A DNA stretch of 64,000 nucleotides from Skeletonema tropicum (Eukaryota > Bacillariophyta > Thalassiosirophyceae > Thalassiosirales > Thalassiosiraceae). The notes under the pieces were generated by a model. The model saw only the letters and a program-made list of their open reading frames with translations. It was not told the origin of the DNA and made no database searches. This document shows, piece after piece, positions 32,901 through 44,359 of the stretch. Positions within the stretch are counted from its first letter, which is position 1; each line of letters opens with the position of its first letter. The DNA lies in assembly GCA_037178625.1 (NCBI GenBank), contig CM074137.1, forward strand, positions 496,001 through 560,000. The letters run 5' to 3'. Position numbers and translations under genes: made by a program.

Positions 32901-33908
32901 ATGAGCGCAGCTGTAGTAGCGAGCGATAAGATGATGCAGACGGGTGATGTTGTAGAAGACATGATGTGTTGTGCAAACTGCGGCGCCGCAGCAGGTGATG
33001 ATACCAAATTGAAAAAATGCAACGGCTGCTACCTCGTGAAATACTGCGGCGTTGACTGTCAGAGAGAGCATCGTCCACAGCACAAAGAAGCGTGCAAAAA
33101 AAGGGCGGCCGAGTTACGTGACGAGTTGTTATTCAGACAACCCGAGAGCAGTCATCATGGAGACTGTCCGATCTGCTGCTTACCACTCTCACTAGACCCA
33201 AAACAATCTATTATGATGCCATGCTGCAGCAAACTCATCTGTGATGGCTGTGATTGCGCCGACAAGCAACGAGAGCTTGAGCGAATTCTTAGAGAGAGGA
33301 ACAGTCAAAACAAAGGATTGAATAATTTGCAACGCACATGTCTATTCTGTCGTAGTCTCGTACCAGGTGGCCCTGAAGATTGCATGAATCACTTGATGAA
33401 AAGAGTGAAGGCGAATGACTCATTTGCAATGTGCCAATTGGGAGGATTGTTGCAAGCCCGGGGGGACTACAAAAACGCAGTCAACTATTGGACAAAGTCA
33501 GCCGGTTTGGACAATATCACTGCACATCATTATCTATCACTTATGTATCAATTGGGACACGGTGTGGAGAAGAATAAGAAAAAGGAACTTCATCATATGC
33601 AGGAAGCTGCTATTGGTGGACACCCCGAAGCCAGGCACAATCTTGGGACATACGAGAGTGGACGTGGCATGCATGAGAGAGCGGTGAAGCATTTCATCAT
33701 CGCCGCCAATCTTGGTTGCGATCATTCACTCGCATCTCTTAGGATTTATTACAGAGAGGGATTGGTTAGCAAAGATGATTTTGAGGCAGCTCTTCGTGGC
33801 CATCAGGCTTCTATTGATGCGACAAAGAGTCCTCAGAGGGAGAAGGCCGCAGGATTTGCAAAATGGGAGGATGAATGCATAAGGAAAGGACTTTTTCCGA
33901 GCAGCTAG
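32901..33908 (+). CDS. MYND/RING-like/Sel1-repeat protein, 335 aa
   Basis: Intact single exon from the ATG of MSAAVVASDKMM. It has an N-terminal MYND finger (CANCG, CNGCY, YCGVDC, HKEAC), a RING-like module (CPICC, MMPCCSKLICDGCDC, CLFCR) with about 15 extra residues compared with its neighbour, then Sel1-like repeats (GDYKNAVNYWTKSAGL, GHGVEKNKKKELHHMQEAAI, ERAVKHFIIAANLGCD). The shared ELLFRQPESSHHGDCPICC segment shows a common origin with the three minus-strand copies nearby. Confidence 0.88.
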   Translation: MSAAVVASDKMMQTGDVVEDMMCCANCGAAAGDDTKLKKCNGCYLVKYCGVDCQREHRPQHKEACKKRAAELRDELLFRQPESSHHGDCPICCLPLSLDPKQSIMMPCCSKLICDGCDCADKQRELERILRERNSQNKGLNNLQRTCLFCRSLVPGGPEDCMNHLMKRVKANDSFAMCQLGGLLQARGDYKNAVNYWTKSAGLDNITAHHYLSLMYQLGHGVEKNKKKELHHMQEAAIGGHPEARHNLGTYESGRGMHERAVKHFIIAANLGCDHSLASLRIYYREGLVSKDDFEAALRGHQASIDATKSPQREKAAGFAKWEDECIRKGLFPSS

Positions 33909-34886
33909 AGCTCAGCAGTTGCAAATTCTGCTCAGAGACTGCCCAATTCCATAAGCACTACTCAATCCGTTCTAAAGACACGAAGAATAGTGCGATGAGT
34001 GTAGTACAACTGATTTAATTTAAGTCGAGAAGTTATCTTTTCCAACATCAGGTGATTGATGGCTTGCTGTGACGCCGCAGCTCACATTCGCAGATTTGGG
34101 ATACTAAATGCTCATGTCCATCATTAATGTCATTTCCCAAAAAATTCCCATTTCTTAATTATCTCATACTTATCACTGGGAGGAAGTTACTGTTGAATAG
34201 ATGATTACGAATGATGGAAGAAGGGGAGAAAATACTCACAGTACTATATATGTAACAGAAATTTTAAAGTTCGTCTGGTGGGCCCTCAAGAGGCGACATT
34301 ATCTATGGTATTGATAACGAACATTTGCTGTAGCAGCTGTTATTTCCCAGATCGCACCCCAAGCCTGCTATCTTTCAAGCAGGCCAGGATTAGAAGGGTG
34401 ATACCCTTGTTTGATGCCTCAATCATTCTTTTGTTTGCTGGTGTACTTCCATGTACTAAGTCAGTTCTCACTCTTGCAACGGTCTTCGGTGCGGTTCCAC
34501 ATTGTTTTCATGTCAGACCCGCATAAAGTCCATTGTCTACTCAGTAAAACTGGGTTTGTACAGTGTGTGGTTGTAAAATTCTCATCCCATTGCTCGATGT
34601 CGCTTATGATACTTGAAAGTAGCGGTGAAGCTCTAGATCTTCTCCATTGCATTGCCTGGCCTGGCCTTCAGGTGAGCCCCTAACTGGCTGATTCGGATTA
34701 CGGTAGTAGTTGTCAAAGTTGTTCCTCGTCTACGGTTGGTATCTAAGGTCGTCGGACCGGTACTACTGCAGTTCTCTGATACATTCATCACCACCTGCCT
34801 CTTCTTTCTTCGGGTGCGCACCCTACTTCTCTCGGGAGAAGATTACGAATACTCAATGAAGCTGTGGGAATGTTCAAGCCTGGTTC
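33909..34886. other. Gene-free stretch before the tandem array
   Basis: No gene was seen. A word AAAATACTCACAGTACTA at about 34230-34247 recurs at about 36433-36450 on the far side of the array. Confidence 0.4.
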
Positions 34887-35250
34887 TCTCTCTCTCTCTC
34901 TATCTATCTATCTCTCTCTTCCGTACCCATCGTCCACGACGGGCATGGTCCGCTTCTCTAGTGGCAAATTCTAGACGGCAGTGATACTCACGTTGTTCCA
35001 TACATTAACACTGCCCAGTCAAGTTGCGGGCGTAGAAGCGATGCTCTGTCTCTAGCTGACCTGAGAGGTTTTCTATCTCTTTCTCTCTCTCTTCCGTACC
35101 CATCGTCCACGACGGGCATGGTCCGCTTCTCTCTAGTGGCAAATTCTAGACGGCAGTGATACTCACGTTGTTCCATACATTAACACTGCCCAGTCAAGTT
35201 GCGGGCGTAGAAGCGATGCTCTGTCTCTAGCTGACCTGAGAGGTTTTCTA

Positions 35251-35298
<48 letters not shown>

Positions 35299-35628
35299 GT
35301 ACCCATCGTCCACGACGGGCATGGTCCGCTTCTCTCTAGTGGCAAATTCTAGGCGGCAGTGATACTCACGTTGTTCCATACATTAACACTGCCCAGTCAA
35401 GTTGCGGGCGTAGAAGCGATGCTCTGTCTCTAGCTGACCTGAGAGGTTTTCTATCTCTTTCTCTCTCTCTTCCGTACCCATCGTCCACGACGGGCATGGT
35501 CCGCTTCTCTCTAGTGGCAAATTCTAGACGGCAGTGATACTCACGTTGTTCCATACATTAACACTGCCCAGTCAAGTTGCGGGCGTAGAAGCGATGCTCT
35601 GTCTCTAGCTGACCTGAGAGGTTTTCTA

Positions 35629-35668
<40 letters not shown>

Positions 35669-36000
35669 GTACCCATCGTCCACGACGGGCATGGTCCGCT
35701 TCTCTCTAGTGGCAAATTCTAGGCGGCAGTGATACTCACGTTGTTCCATACATTAACACTGCCCAGTCAAGTTGCGGGCGTAGAAGCGATGCTCTGTCTC
35801 TAGCTGACCTGAGAGGTTTTCTATCTCTTTCTCTCTCTCTTCCGTACCCATCGTCCACGACGGGCATGGTCCGCTTCTCTCTAGTGGCAAATTCTAGGCG
35901 GCAGTGATACTCACGTTGTTCCATACATTAACACTGCCCAGTCAAGTTGCGGGCGTAGAAGCGATGCTCTGTCTCTAGCTGACCTGAGAGGTTTTCTCTC
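34887..36000. repeat. Tandem array of a 175-bp unit with variable CT tracts
   Basis: Six copies of actcacgttgttccatacat begin at 34986, 35161, 35364, 35539, 35734 and 35909. The spacing is 175, 203, 175, 195 and 175 bp. The extra length is all in the (CT)n tract, so long and short units alternate. Sequence outside the tract is nearly identical, so the array is young. On the minus strand each unit reads ATGGAACAACGTGAGTAT, an ATG followed by a perfect splice-donor-like string, and an open frame of about 62 codons recurs. Confidence 0.85.
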
Positions 36001-36926
36001 TCTCTCTCTCTCTCTATCACTCTCTCTATATATATATCTTCCCGGTTCGTCTTTCCCTATGATTTTCCCGCATGGTTCCCAGTGGTTGTGTAGCTGCGAA
36101 GCTAAGACTCCCACAATTCCTGAATCAAATGTACCTACTGGCTTTCGGCTCTCTTGCTATGTTAGGGTGCGATCTCTTATTGGAATGCCGTTTGGTCATC
36201 TAGATCTATGCTCCCTTTCTTTCTCTGGACTTGTCAATTGATATCCCTCTTTTTCATCCATCTGTCTCCCCCGCTCTGATAATTGTAGTTCACGCTACTT
36301 TAGACACACTGCTTTACTCTCGTCCTCCCTGCGGTGGAGATGGTGGTTGCCTTGCGGCACCCTCGGCGGGGTTGCCACCACACCAACTCGTCTCCGCTGG
36401 GCTGGTACCAACCACACCTACGTAGAAAAAGTAAAATACTCACAGTACTAATTTTGTGGAGAGGGATGAATATTTCAGTTTGTTACTCTAGAAGAGACGT
36501 TTCTGAGTTATGTCACAATCTTCCTCTACGCCACATTTATCTGCTAGTGTCCCAAAAGAGCACATCGTTCTGACCTTGCTGCTTGCCGATTGAAAATAAA
36601 GCAGCTGGTTGTACTGATGGATGGCAACTCTAATTCTAATTCCATTAGCGCTGAAGGTGACTTGGCCTACAATCACCAGTATCGACAACCTTTTACAAAA
36701 TCGATGCACACTGTCGGCAGTCTTCATTGTAGTCCATCGGTCCAGCAAGGAACAGGAGGATGGCCTCCATCTGCGGAGTATACAACGAAGACGTACTCAT
36801 ACTAATTACTACATTTTTAGACGCGAACGCAACTCACCTCCCTCGACTGATTCTTTCTTTGCCTTGCTTCGCCTGTCGCGCCGCAACGCCTTGTTCATGT
36901 TCATGATGTATATAGTGCCATTACTT
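36001..36926. other. Spacer between tandem array and MATE relic
   Basis: The stretch begins with CT and TA microsatellite sequence, then has no recognisable gene. Part of 36830-36926 could be the lost N-terminus of the MATE relic. Confidence 0.4.
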
Positions 36927-38278
36927 TCATCATGCTGTGTAGAACTAGTCAAGTGAGCCAAGATAACCTACCCAATCATTCTATGCGAAGTGTTTCAAAT
37001 GTCTCTCGCATTCGTCGGGCACCTGGGCAAAGACGAACTTGCCACGGCCACGGCAGCATTGCGACAGTATGGTTAACCTATGGAATGCCACCAACAGGCT
37101 TCGTGACTGCCATTGATATATTCCTAGCTCAATCCTATGGGGCGAATCAATATGCGAACTTTGGGGTGTGGGCGGGAAAAACTCTCTCGTGGTTACCATG
37201 CTGACAACCTTTCTACAACCATTCTGTAGCTGGGGTGATAGCGATATCGATATGTGGACCAGCGACGCATTTGTTTGGACAGCAGCCAGATTTGACAGAT
37301 TCAGCTGGGAAAGTTTTCATATCGATGATTCCCGGGCTGTTTCCGTATTATGCGTTCAAGGTGTTGACGAAATATTTACAGACGCAAAACTAGCGCCGAG
37401 TGCGTTCTTTGTCTTTGGGATCTTGGCGTTGGAGGCGAATGGGCTGAATGTGAATGCTTTGCTCAACTGGGCTTTGATCCACCGTGTGGGTGGGACGGGG
37501 TTGGGAGTGATGGGAGCAGCTTGGGCGACTTCGTTGACTCGAGCTGTGGAATTGGTTCTCATTGGGTTGTTTCTGTATTCGCGAAAGAATAAGATGAAAG
37601 AGACATGGCCAACAATACAGACGGACAATTTACGATGGCAAGTGATTATAAGCCATCATCAAGATGGCTATTTCGGGGGCTCTATGTATAAGTGCTGAGG
37701 CATGGACCTTTCACGTCACACATTAACGGGGCTAATTGGAACACAATTGAATTGGATGGCCGTGTCATATGTTTGAGTATGGCAGAATTCCTCTTTTTGA
37801 GCTTCCCATTGTTTGCAATTGGCAATGCTGCTTCGATACGGGTTGGCCAGCTGATAGGAGAGCAAAAGCCAGTGGATTCAGAGAGATCAACCCGGATGTC
37901 ATTTTTTTCTTGTTGACATTGATGTTTCAGATCGTCTTGATTGCCATCATCGGTCATCGTGCCATTCAAAGACTCTATGAGAACTTTATTTACTATTGAT
38001 GAAGACGTGACAAATATCGTTGCCGAAAACATTCCAATTTGGTGTGTCTTTATGATCGGTGGCTCTGTGTGCAAGCAAACAGTGACTGGAGAAGTGTTGA
38101 GAGGTCTGGACAAACAAAAGATTGTGCTTACTATTACTACTCAACATACTTGGATCCTGGGCCTGGGTGCTAGGTGTCCCAATTGGGGCAACGTTAAGTT
38201 TTGCTGCTGGTGTAAGCGTGTTTGGGTTGTGGTGGGGACTTGCGATAGGAATTTACGTTACAGCAATGATTAGGATAC
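36927..38278 (+). pseudogene. MATE-family efflux transporter pseudogene
   Basis: MATE landmarks appear in order but in changing frames: MSLAFVGHLGKDELATATAA, then GFVTAIDIFLAQSYGANQYA, a helix ending SMIPGLFPYYAFKVLTKYLQ, ALLNWALIHRVGGTGLGVMG with AAWATSLTRAVELVLIGLFL, FAIGNAASIRVGQLIGEQKP, EVLRGLDKQKIV, and a final helix near 38165-38278 (GVPIGATLSFAAG). At least four frame changes separate them. No GT-AG intron obviously explains them. Intact family members are about 12-helix cation-coupled exporters of the plasma or vacuolar membrane; this copy cannot make one. Confidence 0.75.
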
Positions 38279-38826
38279 GATACTGATTTTACGATTTCGC
38301 ATGGACTGGCGGAGCGAAGCTGAGACTGAGATGTCAATCTCAATCAAACGATTATCAACTCAGTACAAAACAATACAGTGTCAGAAACGGAGATAGAGAT
38401 CATAGACATAGATGTGAAGTAGGTGATATTGAGTAGAAGATGGAAGCAAGTGAGCACGTAGCTTGCCACGACGGAAGCCAAGACTCAATGAATGAGATCA
38501 TGGGGTTGATTTGAAGTCTAACGAGGACATTTGAAGAGCATCACGTACCAAGTTAGTACCGTTTTTCTGACGAAACGGTAACGGGATCTACGAATCTAAC
38601 GAATAAATCAAACAAACGTCGCAGACGAACGAATAAAAAAGCGCAACACAAGGAGCGGAGTTACTTAGGAGTTCGGGTGGTAGCTGTTAGAAGTAGTAGC
38701 ATCAATTGCCTGCTAATACTCCTAGTAAATTTTGCGCTGCTGTTTTCAATAGCATCTACGAGAGGAGAGGGCGGGAGTCATAGTGTAGTACTCCCGACTC
38801 CCGATAATTAGTGTGTAATTACTGGC
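38279..38826. other. Intergenic stretch without recognised features
   Basis: No gene, RNA or bounded repeat was supported between the MATE relic and the inverted repeat at 38827. Confidence 0.4.
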
Positions 38827-39212
38827 GATCTGTAGTGTTAGCCTATCCAGCAGATTGCTTCTAAGCGAATATTGGTGCTATGATAAAGGTGAGCACAGTT
38901 CTGAAATCCTCTCAGTGAGCTGAGTTCAAATCCGGGGTGTATCTTAGTTAGTTTCGAATCATGGTGCGATGAATGTGTGATATGGAGCCAAAGACCCAAG
39001 GAAACTGGATAAGGCAAGTTTTTTGGGGTTAACCCTTCAGCCCAGCTAGAAGTGGGGCTAACAATTTTTTTTTGTAAAAAATAAGATACAGCACGGATTC
39101 GAACTCAGCTCAACGAGAGCAGCATTTTAAGCACCTTTACAGGGTAGTTTACCCCTGTGGCGGCTGAGAAGCAACAATTGGCAATATGTTGGATAGGGTA
39201 ACACTACAGATC
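38827..39212. mobile_element. ~386-bp MITE-like inverted repeat abutting the first DUF6824 gene
   Basis: The outer ends GATCTGTAGTGTTAGCCTATCC and the inverse of GGATAGGGTAACACTACAGATC match with one mismatch. Similarity continues in from each end for about 130 bp, including AGCTGAGTTC(A/G)AATCC, which resembles a tRNA B box. It ends 21 bp before the ATG at 39234. It replaces the 5' flank shared by the copies at 42.7, 46.3 and 56.0 kb. Confidence 0.65.
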
Positions 39213-39233
39213 GTAAATCCCCACCGCTCAAAA

Positions 39234-40834
39234 ATGAAGCCAAGTGATAACGATGTGTTGTCGGGCCGTGGAGCTTGGTTCAATCAACATCCCGGCAATG
39301 AGCAATTTCGAAGGATGCTCAATGAGCAAAAGGTAAGTTAGCCTGAACTTCTTCGTCTTCATCTTCCATTATTGATAACAATTAATTTCCAACACAATCA
39401 TACTGATTCTCAAAGGATGTCTACATGGCTGGCACGAAGAAGCAAAAGATGAACATATCCAAAGCCATCGTTGAAGCAATCTATTCGATGGATCCACCCG
39501 GCCGATTTCTCAAACAATGTCCAGAAACCTGTCAATGGAACGAGCTGTCGAAGAGAGATGCAGCCGATAGGGTAGCCCAAGCGATCGCATATGCCGCTAG
39601 AGGTAAGGATGAAACGAAACGTAGAAGGGAAGAACGGCGGCGTTCCCGTCGAATATCACTGCAAAAGTCAAAACATAATAATGATGATGATGATGATGAT
39701 GTGAGTAGAAAATCATCGCATAACGTTGATCGACCGGCTCATCTTCAGCCACACGAGACAACGAATCAGTTAGACCCCAATCATTCAACTTCTCGTTCAA
39801 ATCATGAGCTTGCTGCCCGACGCGGAGGGGCAGTAGGCACATGGAATAACGCACAATCTGCATCTGCATCTGCAACTGCAACTGATCTGCCTCGTACTCC
39901 TGGAAATTCCAATCTACAGCAGCAACTTCATCTTCTCCTTCAGCAATTGCAACAATCTAGTACTGTACACAATTCTTCCATCAATGAAAGCGTAAATCAG
40001 AATGGATTGATTCAGCTACTGGCTCAGACGCTACTGCAGCGACAACAACAGCAACAACAGCAGCAGCAGCAACAGCAGCAGCAGCAACAGCAACAACAAC
40101 TTCTTGTTCAGCACATCTTGGGTCCCCCGAATAATCCACTGGGACAGTTACTGCAGTCACAAAGTGCACTCGAACCTGCTTTCAATGTAGGGGTAAGCCA
40201 TCATCTGCTGAATCAGGCATAGCAACAGCAACAGCAACAACTGCAGCAACCAAATCAGCTTCTCCTCCTCCAGCAACTCTTGAATCAGCAGAATGTGCTC
40301 CCGTCTGCGATATCTCCTATATCAATATTCACATCTGCTCCGTTTTTGGTGGCAGGGCATCAACCTCAGGCAGCAACCAATGAGCAGTTACTGAATCAGC
40401 AGCAGCAATCGAATCATGCATCATCCAATGCACTTTTGCTCAGCAGCATGTTGAGTCATTTACACCACCAACCAAGTTCAAGTGCAGGGATATCCAACGC
40501 TCCCCTGCCAACGCAATCGCAGCAGATGAACCAACAGATGAACCAATTACAACGCAGTGTAATGCTGCATCAAAACCAGCCGCTGGCGTCAACTTCACGT
40601 GCTTCTTCGAATTATCAGCAGTTGCAACAGTTGGATCCGCCCCTTCAACAGACATTAGAGACGACTCTACAGCAGATTCAACAACACTTGCAGGGCCCTC
40701 CACCGCCACTGCCACTGCCACCGCTCAATTCTACCGGGGTGGCTTCAGCCAATGTTCCTTCTCAATCGACTGGGCAGAAGGACAGCGAAGTGGGAGAGCA
40801 GAGCGATTCAGAAGACGGCAGCAATGGCGACTAG
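39234..40834 (+). pseudogene. DUF6824-type poly-Q gene, copy 1, one nonsense codon
   Basis: Exon 1 (39234-39332) encodes MKPSDNDVLSGRGAWFNQHP...; intron 39333-39415; exon 2 runs from 39416. The frame is closed by TAG at 40220-40222, where copies 2, 4 and 5 have CAG inside a Gln run. The frame then stays open to 40834, matching the other copies. The truncated product (about 300 aa) would keep the complete N-terminal domain and the first poly-Q tract, so it might still be functional. Exon 1 and intron differ clearly from the other copies while exon 2 is nearly identical, pointing to gene conversion or a duplication breakpoint in the intron. Confidence 0.75.
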
Positions 40835-42751
40835 GTTTGCTCGTCTGAACTTGACTTCATTTTCTTCACAATTGGTCATCAAGTATGATGTTAGTATAGA
40901 GTGAACTCTAACATAAGCAAATTCTCTGATGATAATCTGAACTGCGCTTTTCACTTCGTACCATCTGCCCTCTCCGAGACCAACCGATGCCTATCATCAT
41001 GTACTACTTAGTTGTCTCTCCTTGAGTGCTTCATCTCCCAGCGTCCAGGAGCCAGGATGGAAGTACATAAGCTAGCTAAGTGAGGCGAGAGGTAGAGAGT
41101 AGTGTGGAACTTCTGATCTGAGCTGACATCATTTCCGTCATAAATTTGACGTCATTTGGAGTCATTTCATGATTATTTTGTCCTTGTTCTTCGATGATTG
41201 CTTGATGCGTTGAATTTTCTGGGGTCGAGTCAAATGATCAGGAACACTAGGTACTCCCCACCTACATACATACACCGTTTTTAGCAGTAGCTTGGCCCTT
41301 GGCCCACGGATAAGAAGACCATTTTTTACAGGATGATGGCTGGATTGAAGCAATCAAATGCAAAAGCTTGCATGAGGTCGACATCAGATAAAATACGTAC
41401 AACATCTAATGTTGGTGTGACTGATTAGATAGATGCGTCTTGCTGTGAAGTGTGTTCACAGGCTCAAAATGAGAGCACCGATCAATCCCAAAATTCGTGG
41501 CTGGATGGACACAATATGATTGAAAAGCATGAACAACGAATTTGAATTTGACCGCCATGGTCTTACTACTGTCGTCTAATGTATCATTTGCAGAACTTTT
41601 TCTCTAATTCTAATTGGAATCTTTGCCATTAGTAATCATTAGCCTGCTTCTATATTGCTCCTCCTTGGGGATGTCTCTGTCTAGGCGAAGAGGATGTATT
41701 GATTGCTACTTCAGGTGGAGATTATATGATATGAGTGTGTTAGCTTGGTTCAGAGGTCCGGGATAGTTCTTCGTAGATGAACAGATGATGGTAGGATTTG
41801 ACTCTCTCTCAGTGTCTCTGAGGCTGAGGCGGCTGGCTGAGGCGGCTGCAGGTGGGTTATGGAAAGCGTTTCTGCGTGCCTGAGGATGGCGATGTTGCAA
41901 CGACGAAAAAACATCGCTACAGCCATCGCATGCGGACTTCGCGACCAGAGCATTGGAACATGTTCCTCCTCTTTCAGTGTCCGCACTCAATGGATATTCT
42001 TGGTTTGCCTATGATTTCGCTTCAGATTCTGCTCTCTCGTTGTGGCAACTTGGATACAGTAAATCTACATTTTGGGATGCCATTGAAGCAATACTGCATG
42101 AAGGTGTGTTTGTGGAAGGTTTAACGAACTTGCACTATTCTGTGTGGAGGATTAATGATATTCAACCATATTGGAGTGAGAGTGTTCTCCCAGCCCAAGC
42201 AGAGAACATACGTGGAACTATGTGCTAAGCTGCTTAGCTTTGTGGTCAACCACTACTGGATCCCCTTCAAGCTTCATCATCGCAATGAATATTGACACGC
42301 CAACTCAATCTGGTTAAATGTATCCTTCCTCATCTCCGTCAAAGCGAATGTCGTGTGTCCAGCTAGCAATACTTGCTATCTATGTATAACTTTAGTCAAG
42401 GGAAATTGTCAATACGTCAGATCTACATCAAAAGTACTTCGGTACTTCGTGTTCACTCGAAAAGAAGATCAGTAAATTACACTGCCTTGCTACATAATTG
42501 CTAGCCGCAGAAGCAGCAAACGAACAACAGTGGGACCTACCGAAATAATATGATCGAATCTATCGAATTCTATATCTCGAAGTTGACAGAATAGAGGTCA
42601 TATCAATATCCTCGTCCCAGACTATGCAGACGGTGGATGGAAATGGATGCCTCTGGACAGTATCATTTCCACCTGTAACATAATAACTGAAAACGTTACT
42701 TACACTCCTCCCCCCCCTCAAGCAACGCAAAAATTAACACGAACACGAACA
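40835..42751. repeat. Array spacer, unit 1
   Basis: This 3'-flank and inter-gene spacer is nearly identical to 44360-46278, 54108-56024 and 57627-59125. It carries a conserved start-less frame at 41898-42228 (separate entry). It shares with the 54.1-kb spacer a 12-bp insertion (GGAGTCATTTCA) and the CATACACCG and CCCTTGGCC variants. Confidence 0.85.
41898..42228 (+). other. Conserved spacer open frame, unit 1
   Basis: A frame of about 110 codons, open from a stop near 41881 to the stop at 42228, reads ...DFATRALEHVPPLSVSALNG then YSWFAYDFASDSALSLWQLG and so on. It has no ATG. It recurs in all four spacers; in unit 2 a 6-bp insertion keeps frame (adds Gly-Phe). Composition is protein-like but no family is recognised. 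It could be an exon lacking its partner or a gene fragment. Confidence 0.3.
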
Positions 42752-44359
42752 ATGGATCCAACAGTGAACGATGTTTTGTCCGGCCGTGGAGCTTGGTTCA
42801 ATCGACATCCTGGCAATGAGCATTTTCGACGGATGCTCGAAGAGAAAAAGGTGAGCCTGTCCGAGAACTTTCCTACATAACAACTCATTGATACATTTAA
42901 TGGAAATATTGATAACAATTAATTTTCAACACAATCATACTGATTCTCTAAGGATGTCTACATGGCTGGCACGAAGAAGCAAAAGATGAACATATCCAAA
43001 GCCATCGTTGAAGCAATCTATTCGATGGATCCACCCGGCCGATTTCTCAAACAATGTCCGGAAACCTGTCAATGGAACGAGCTGTCGAAGAGAGATGCAG
43101 CCGATAGGGTAGCCCAAGCGATGGCATATGTCGCTAGAGGTAAGGATGAAACGAAACGTAGAAGGGAAGAACGGCGGCGCTCCCGTCGAATATCACTGCA
43201 AAAGTCAAAACATAATAATGATGATGATGATGATGATGTGAGTAGAAAATCATCGCAGAACGTTGATCGACCGGCTCATCTTCAGCCACACGAGACAACG
43301 AATCAGTTAGACCCCAATCATTCAACTTCTCGTTCAAATCATGAGCTTGCTGCCCGACGCGGAGGGGCAGTAGGCACATGGAATAACGCACAATCTGCAT
43401 CTGCATCTGCAACTGCAACTGATCTGCCTCGTACTCCTGGAAATTCCAATCTACAGCAGCAACTTCATCTTCTCCTTCAGCAATTGCAACAATCTAGTAC
43501 TGTACACAATTATTCCATCAATGAAAGCGTAAATCAGAATGGATTGATTGAGCTACTGGCTCAGATGCCACTGCAGCAGCAACAGCAACAACAGCAGCAG
43601 CAGCAGCAGCAGCAGCAGGAGCGGCAGCAACTTCTTGTTCAGCTTCAGCACATCTTGGGTCCCCCGAATAATCCACTGGGACAGTTACTGCAGTCACAAA
43701 GTGCACTCGAACCTGCTTTCAATGTAGGGATAAGTCCTCATCTGCTGAATCAGGCACAGCAACAGCAACAGCAACAACTGCAGCAACCAAATCAGCTTCT
43801 CCTCCTCCAGCAACTCTTGAATCAGCAGAATGTGCTCCCGTCTGCGATATCTCCTATATCAATATTCACATCTGCTCCGTTTTTGGTGGCAGGGCATCAA
43901 CCTCAGGCAGCTACTCATAATCAGTTACTGAATCAGCAGCAGCAATCGAATCATGCATCATCCAATGCGCTTTTGCTCAGCAGCATGTTGAGTCATTTAC
44001 ACCACCAACCAAGTTCAAGTGCAGGGATATCCAACGCTCCCCTGCCAACGCAATCGCAGCATATGAACCAACTGCAACGCAGTGTAATGCTGCATCAAAA
44101 CCAGCCGCTGGCGTCAACTTCACGTGCTTCTTCGAATTATCAGCAGTTGCAACAGTTGGATCCGCCCCTTCAACAGACATTAGAGACGACTCTACAGCAG
44201 ATTCAACAACACTTGCAGGGCCCTCCACCGCCACTGCCACTGCCACCGCTCAATTCTACCGGGGTGGCTTCAGTCAATATTCCTTCTCAATCGACTGGGC
44301 AGAAGGACAGCGAAGTGGGAGAGCAGAGCGATTCAGAAGACGGCAGCAATGGCGACTAG
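42752..44359 (+). CDS. DUF6824-type poly-Q protein, copy 2, 501 aa
   Basis: Exon 1 (42752-42850, 33 codons, phase 0) encodes MDPTVNDVLSGRGAWFNRHP and GNEHFRRMLEEKK. Intron 42851-42952 has GTGAGC and CTAAG ends. Exon 2 (42953-44359) continues DVYMAGTKKQKMNISKAIVE, then SMDPPGRFLK...WNELSKRDAADRVAQAM. The joined domain spans about residues 6-90. A basic stretch (KRRREERRRSRR) that looks like a nuclear localisation signal follows, then several hundred Gln/Asn/Leu/Pro-rich residues and an acidic end. The domain is enriched in diatoms and of unknown function; a nuclear or regulatory role is inferred from the basic patch and poly-Q only. Confidence 0.85.

Noticed and set aside
34988..35924. Repeated 60-67-codon minus-strand frames in the tandem array
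   Set aside because: They arise from one repeated unit and a (GA)n tract giving RERERE. Recorded as a repeat property, not as genes.
43134..43418. Minus-strand frames inside the DUF6824 poly-Q exons (and the same in other copies)
   Set aside because: Antisense of CAG/GAT-rich codons produces long open frames; no initiation or domain evidence.
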